NCBI GenBank assembly: GCA_902493515.1
Contig: CABUPE010000022.1
Location: 1 to 40,645, forward strand
Length of the DNA stretch: 40,645 nt
Source: an uncultured Collinsella sp.
GTDB lineage: Bacteria; Actinomycetota; Coriobacteriia; Coriobacteriales; Coriobacteriaceae
Reading direction: 5' to 3'
The notes beneath the pieces are model-generated. The model was given only the letters and a program-made list of their open reading frames with translations, had not been told where the DNA came from and searched no databases. Made by a program: the position numbers and the translations under genes. Positions 40,156 through 40,645 of the stretch are shown here, one piece after another (positions within the stretch are counted from its first letter, which is position 1; each line of letters starts with the position of its first letter).

Positions 40156-40259
40156 CGGGTTCGAACCCGAAAGGGCGCGGAGCTGAGGAAACGCATGAGC
40201 GTTTGCCAGCGCAGCGCGCAAGGCGCGAAAGCGCCGCAGCGGCCGCCTGCGAAGCAGGC
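40156..40259. repeat. tRNA-Lys tail: T-loop palindrome and mini-hairpins
   Basis: CGGGTTCGAACCCG (40156-40169) is a T-arm-like palindrome. It is followed by hairpins at 40189-40204 (AAACGC-ATGA-GCGTTT), 40222-40235 (GGCGC-GAAA-GCGCC) and 40245-40259 (GCCT-GCGAAGC-AGGC). The same order occurs after tRNA-Gly. No gene is visible. Confidence 0.75.
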
Positions 40260-40260
40260 T

Positions 40261-40279
40261 GAACCCCTGACGGCCCACC
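40261..40279 (+). repeat. Copy of the tRNA-Lys 3' end
   Basis: GAACCCCTGACGGCCCACC is identical to tRNA-Lys positions 40084-40102; no other tRNA part is present. Confidence 0.85.
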
Positions 40280-40291
40280 CAAAGATTGTTG

Positions 40292-40322
40292 AGACGGTCA
40301 ACTTCGGTTGGCCGTCTTTTTT
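40292..40322 (+). terminator. Second terminator in the tRNA-Lys tail
   Basis: An 11-bp stem (40292-40302 with 40307-40317, one G-T pair) with a TTCG tetraloop and a T run (40317-40322). Confidence 0.85.
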
Positions 40323-40334
40323 GTTGCCGGTGCA

Positions 40335-40348
40335 CGGGTTCGAACCCG
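40335..40348. repeat. Second T-loop palindrome
   Basis: CGGGTTCGAACCCG again, in the same place relative to a terminator ending TTTTTTGTT as at 40156-40169. The flanks (GTTRCCG...GCACGGGTTCGAACCCG) also match. Confidence 0.8.
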
Positions 40349-40645
40349 TATCTATCTATATATAAGAACGCTTGGCGAACAAAACCTGCCTTTTACCGAC
40401 GGGAAACAAATAGCTGATGCTTTTGGAGTAAAGTGGCGCTCCAGAGATGACCGATGCCTTAACACCTATAAACCAGCTGGCCATCGCCAATATCAGAAGC
40501 CAATGCTTCAGTTATAACCTCAGGGACGCGACTGAGGGACATATTCATTTGTGAACAAAATATGGAGTGCCAGATTCCCGCCCCCGGGGGCCCTCCGGTC
40601 TGGCAATATATCTCCTTGCCGCGCGGCCCGGTCGGACCGGATGAG
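40349..40645. other. Right-edge region, no clear gene
   Basis: More AT-rich from about 40350 to 40560. An open stretch on plus ending at 40517 reads FTDGKQIADAFGVKWRSRDDRCLNTYKPAGHRQYQKP; it has no start or ribosome site and could be a gene remnant. Then a small hairpin CCTCAG/CTGAGG (40518-40523 with 40532-40537) and a larger GC-rich one with TGCCAGA/TCTGGCA ends (40568-40574 with 40599-40605). This may be the edge of a mobile or repeated element cut by the window. Confidence 0.35.

Noticed and set aside
40156..40348. Additional tRNA genes from the two GGGTTCGAACCC motifs
   Set aside because: The motifs are self-complementary T-arm palindromes with no cloverleaf around them.

Overview
The window is about 40.6 kb of fairly GC-rich DNA (about 60% by eye) spanning the chromosomal replication-origin region of a bacterium. 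Gene content and order (gyrA-gyrB-dciA-recF-dnaN-dnaA on one strand, rpmH-rnpA-yidD-yidC-jag-rsmG-parAB on the other), frequent GTG starts, actinobacterial-style paired WYL regulators and an LPxTG surface protein fit an anaerobic actinobacterium of class Coriobacteriia. Collinsella is my best guess. The taxon is inferred from gene order and protein style, not from a database search.

Left arm (1-11275, minus strand): gyrA and gyrB; then dciA, recF and dnaN, ending at a strong terminator; then dnaA; then an unusual gene encoding a GHKL ATPase joined to a Gln/Pro-rich stretch and a winged helix. Transcription switches strand in the 345-bp gap before rpmH. That gap and the dnaA-dnaN gap both carry clustered 9-mers of the form TnnTCAACA, which look like diverged DnaA boxes. 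The dnaA-dnaN gap also has an AT-rich stretch with a DnaA-trio-like repeat. I read this as a bipartite oriC.

Right of the origin (11621-16661, plus strand): ribosomal protein L34, RNase P protein, YidD, the YidC insertase, a KH/R3H RNA-binding protein, RsmG, three perfect parS sites spaced exactly 39 bp apart, ParA, ParB and a small membrane protein overlapping parB. From rsmG to the small protein the DNA is visibly more AT-rich than its surroundings.

Middle (16785-27357): rlmN (minus), ddl overlapping an exonuclease-DinG helicase (plus), two overlapping WYL regulators (minus), then a large membrane protein resembling an M28 peptidase interrupted by about 650 disordered residues, with a small single-pass membrane protein behind it.

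Right part (27424-40645): a thioester-domain/Cna-B/LPxTG adhesin (minus), tRNA-Gly(CCC), purB, a TSCPD protein overlapping a Tat lipoprotein, an OmpR-type two-component system, purC, a small membrane protein, an M29 aminopeptidase and tRNA-Lys(TTT). Both tRNAs are followed by odd cassettes built from a terminator, a T-arm copy, very stable mini-hairpins (several GCGAAGC) and further copies of the tRNA 3' end. No complete gene is visible in the last 540 bp.

No CRISPR array, rRNA, complete IS element or restriction/defence operon was seen. The strongest candidates for something undescribed are the origin-linked GHKL/winged-helix protein, the altered DnaA/DnaA-box pair, the tRNA-tail cassettes, and the interrupted M28-like membrane protein.
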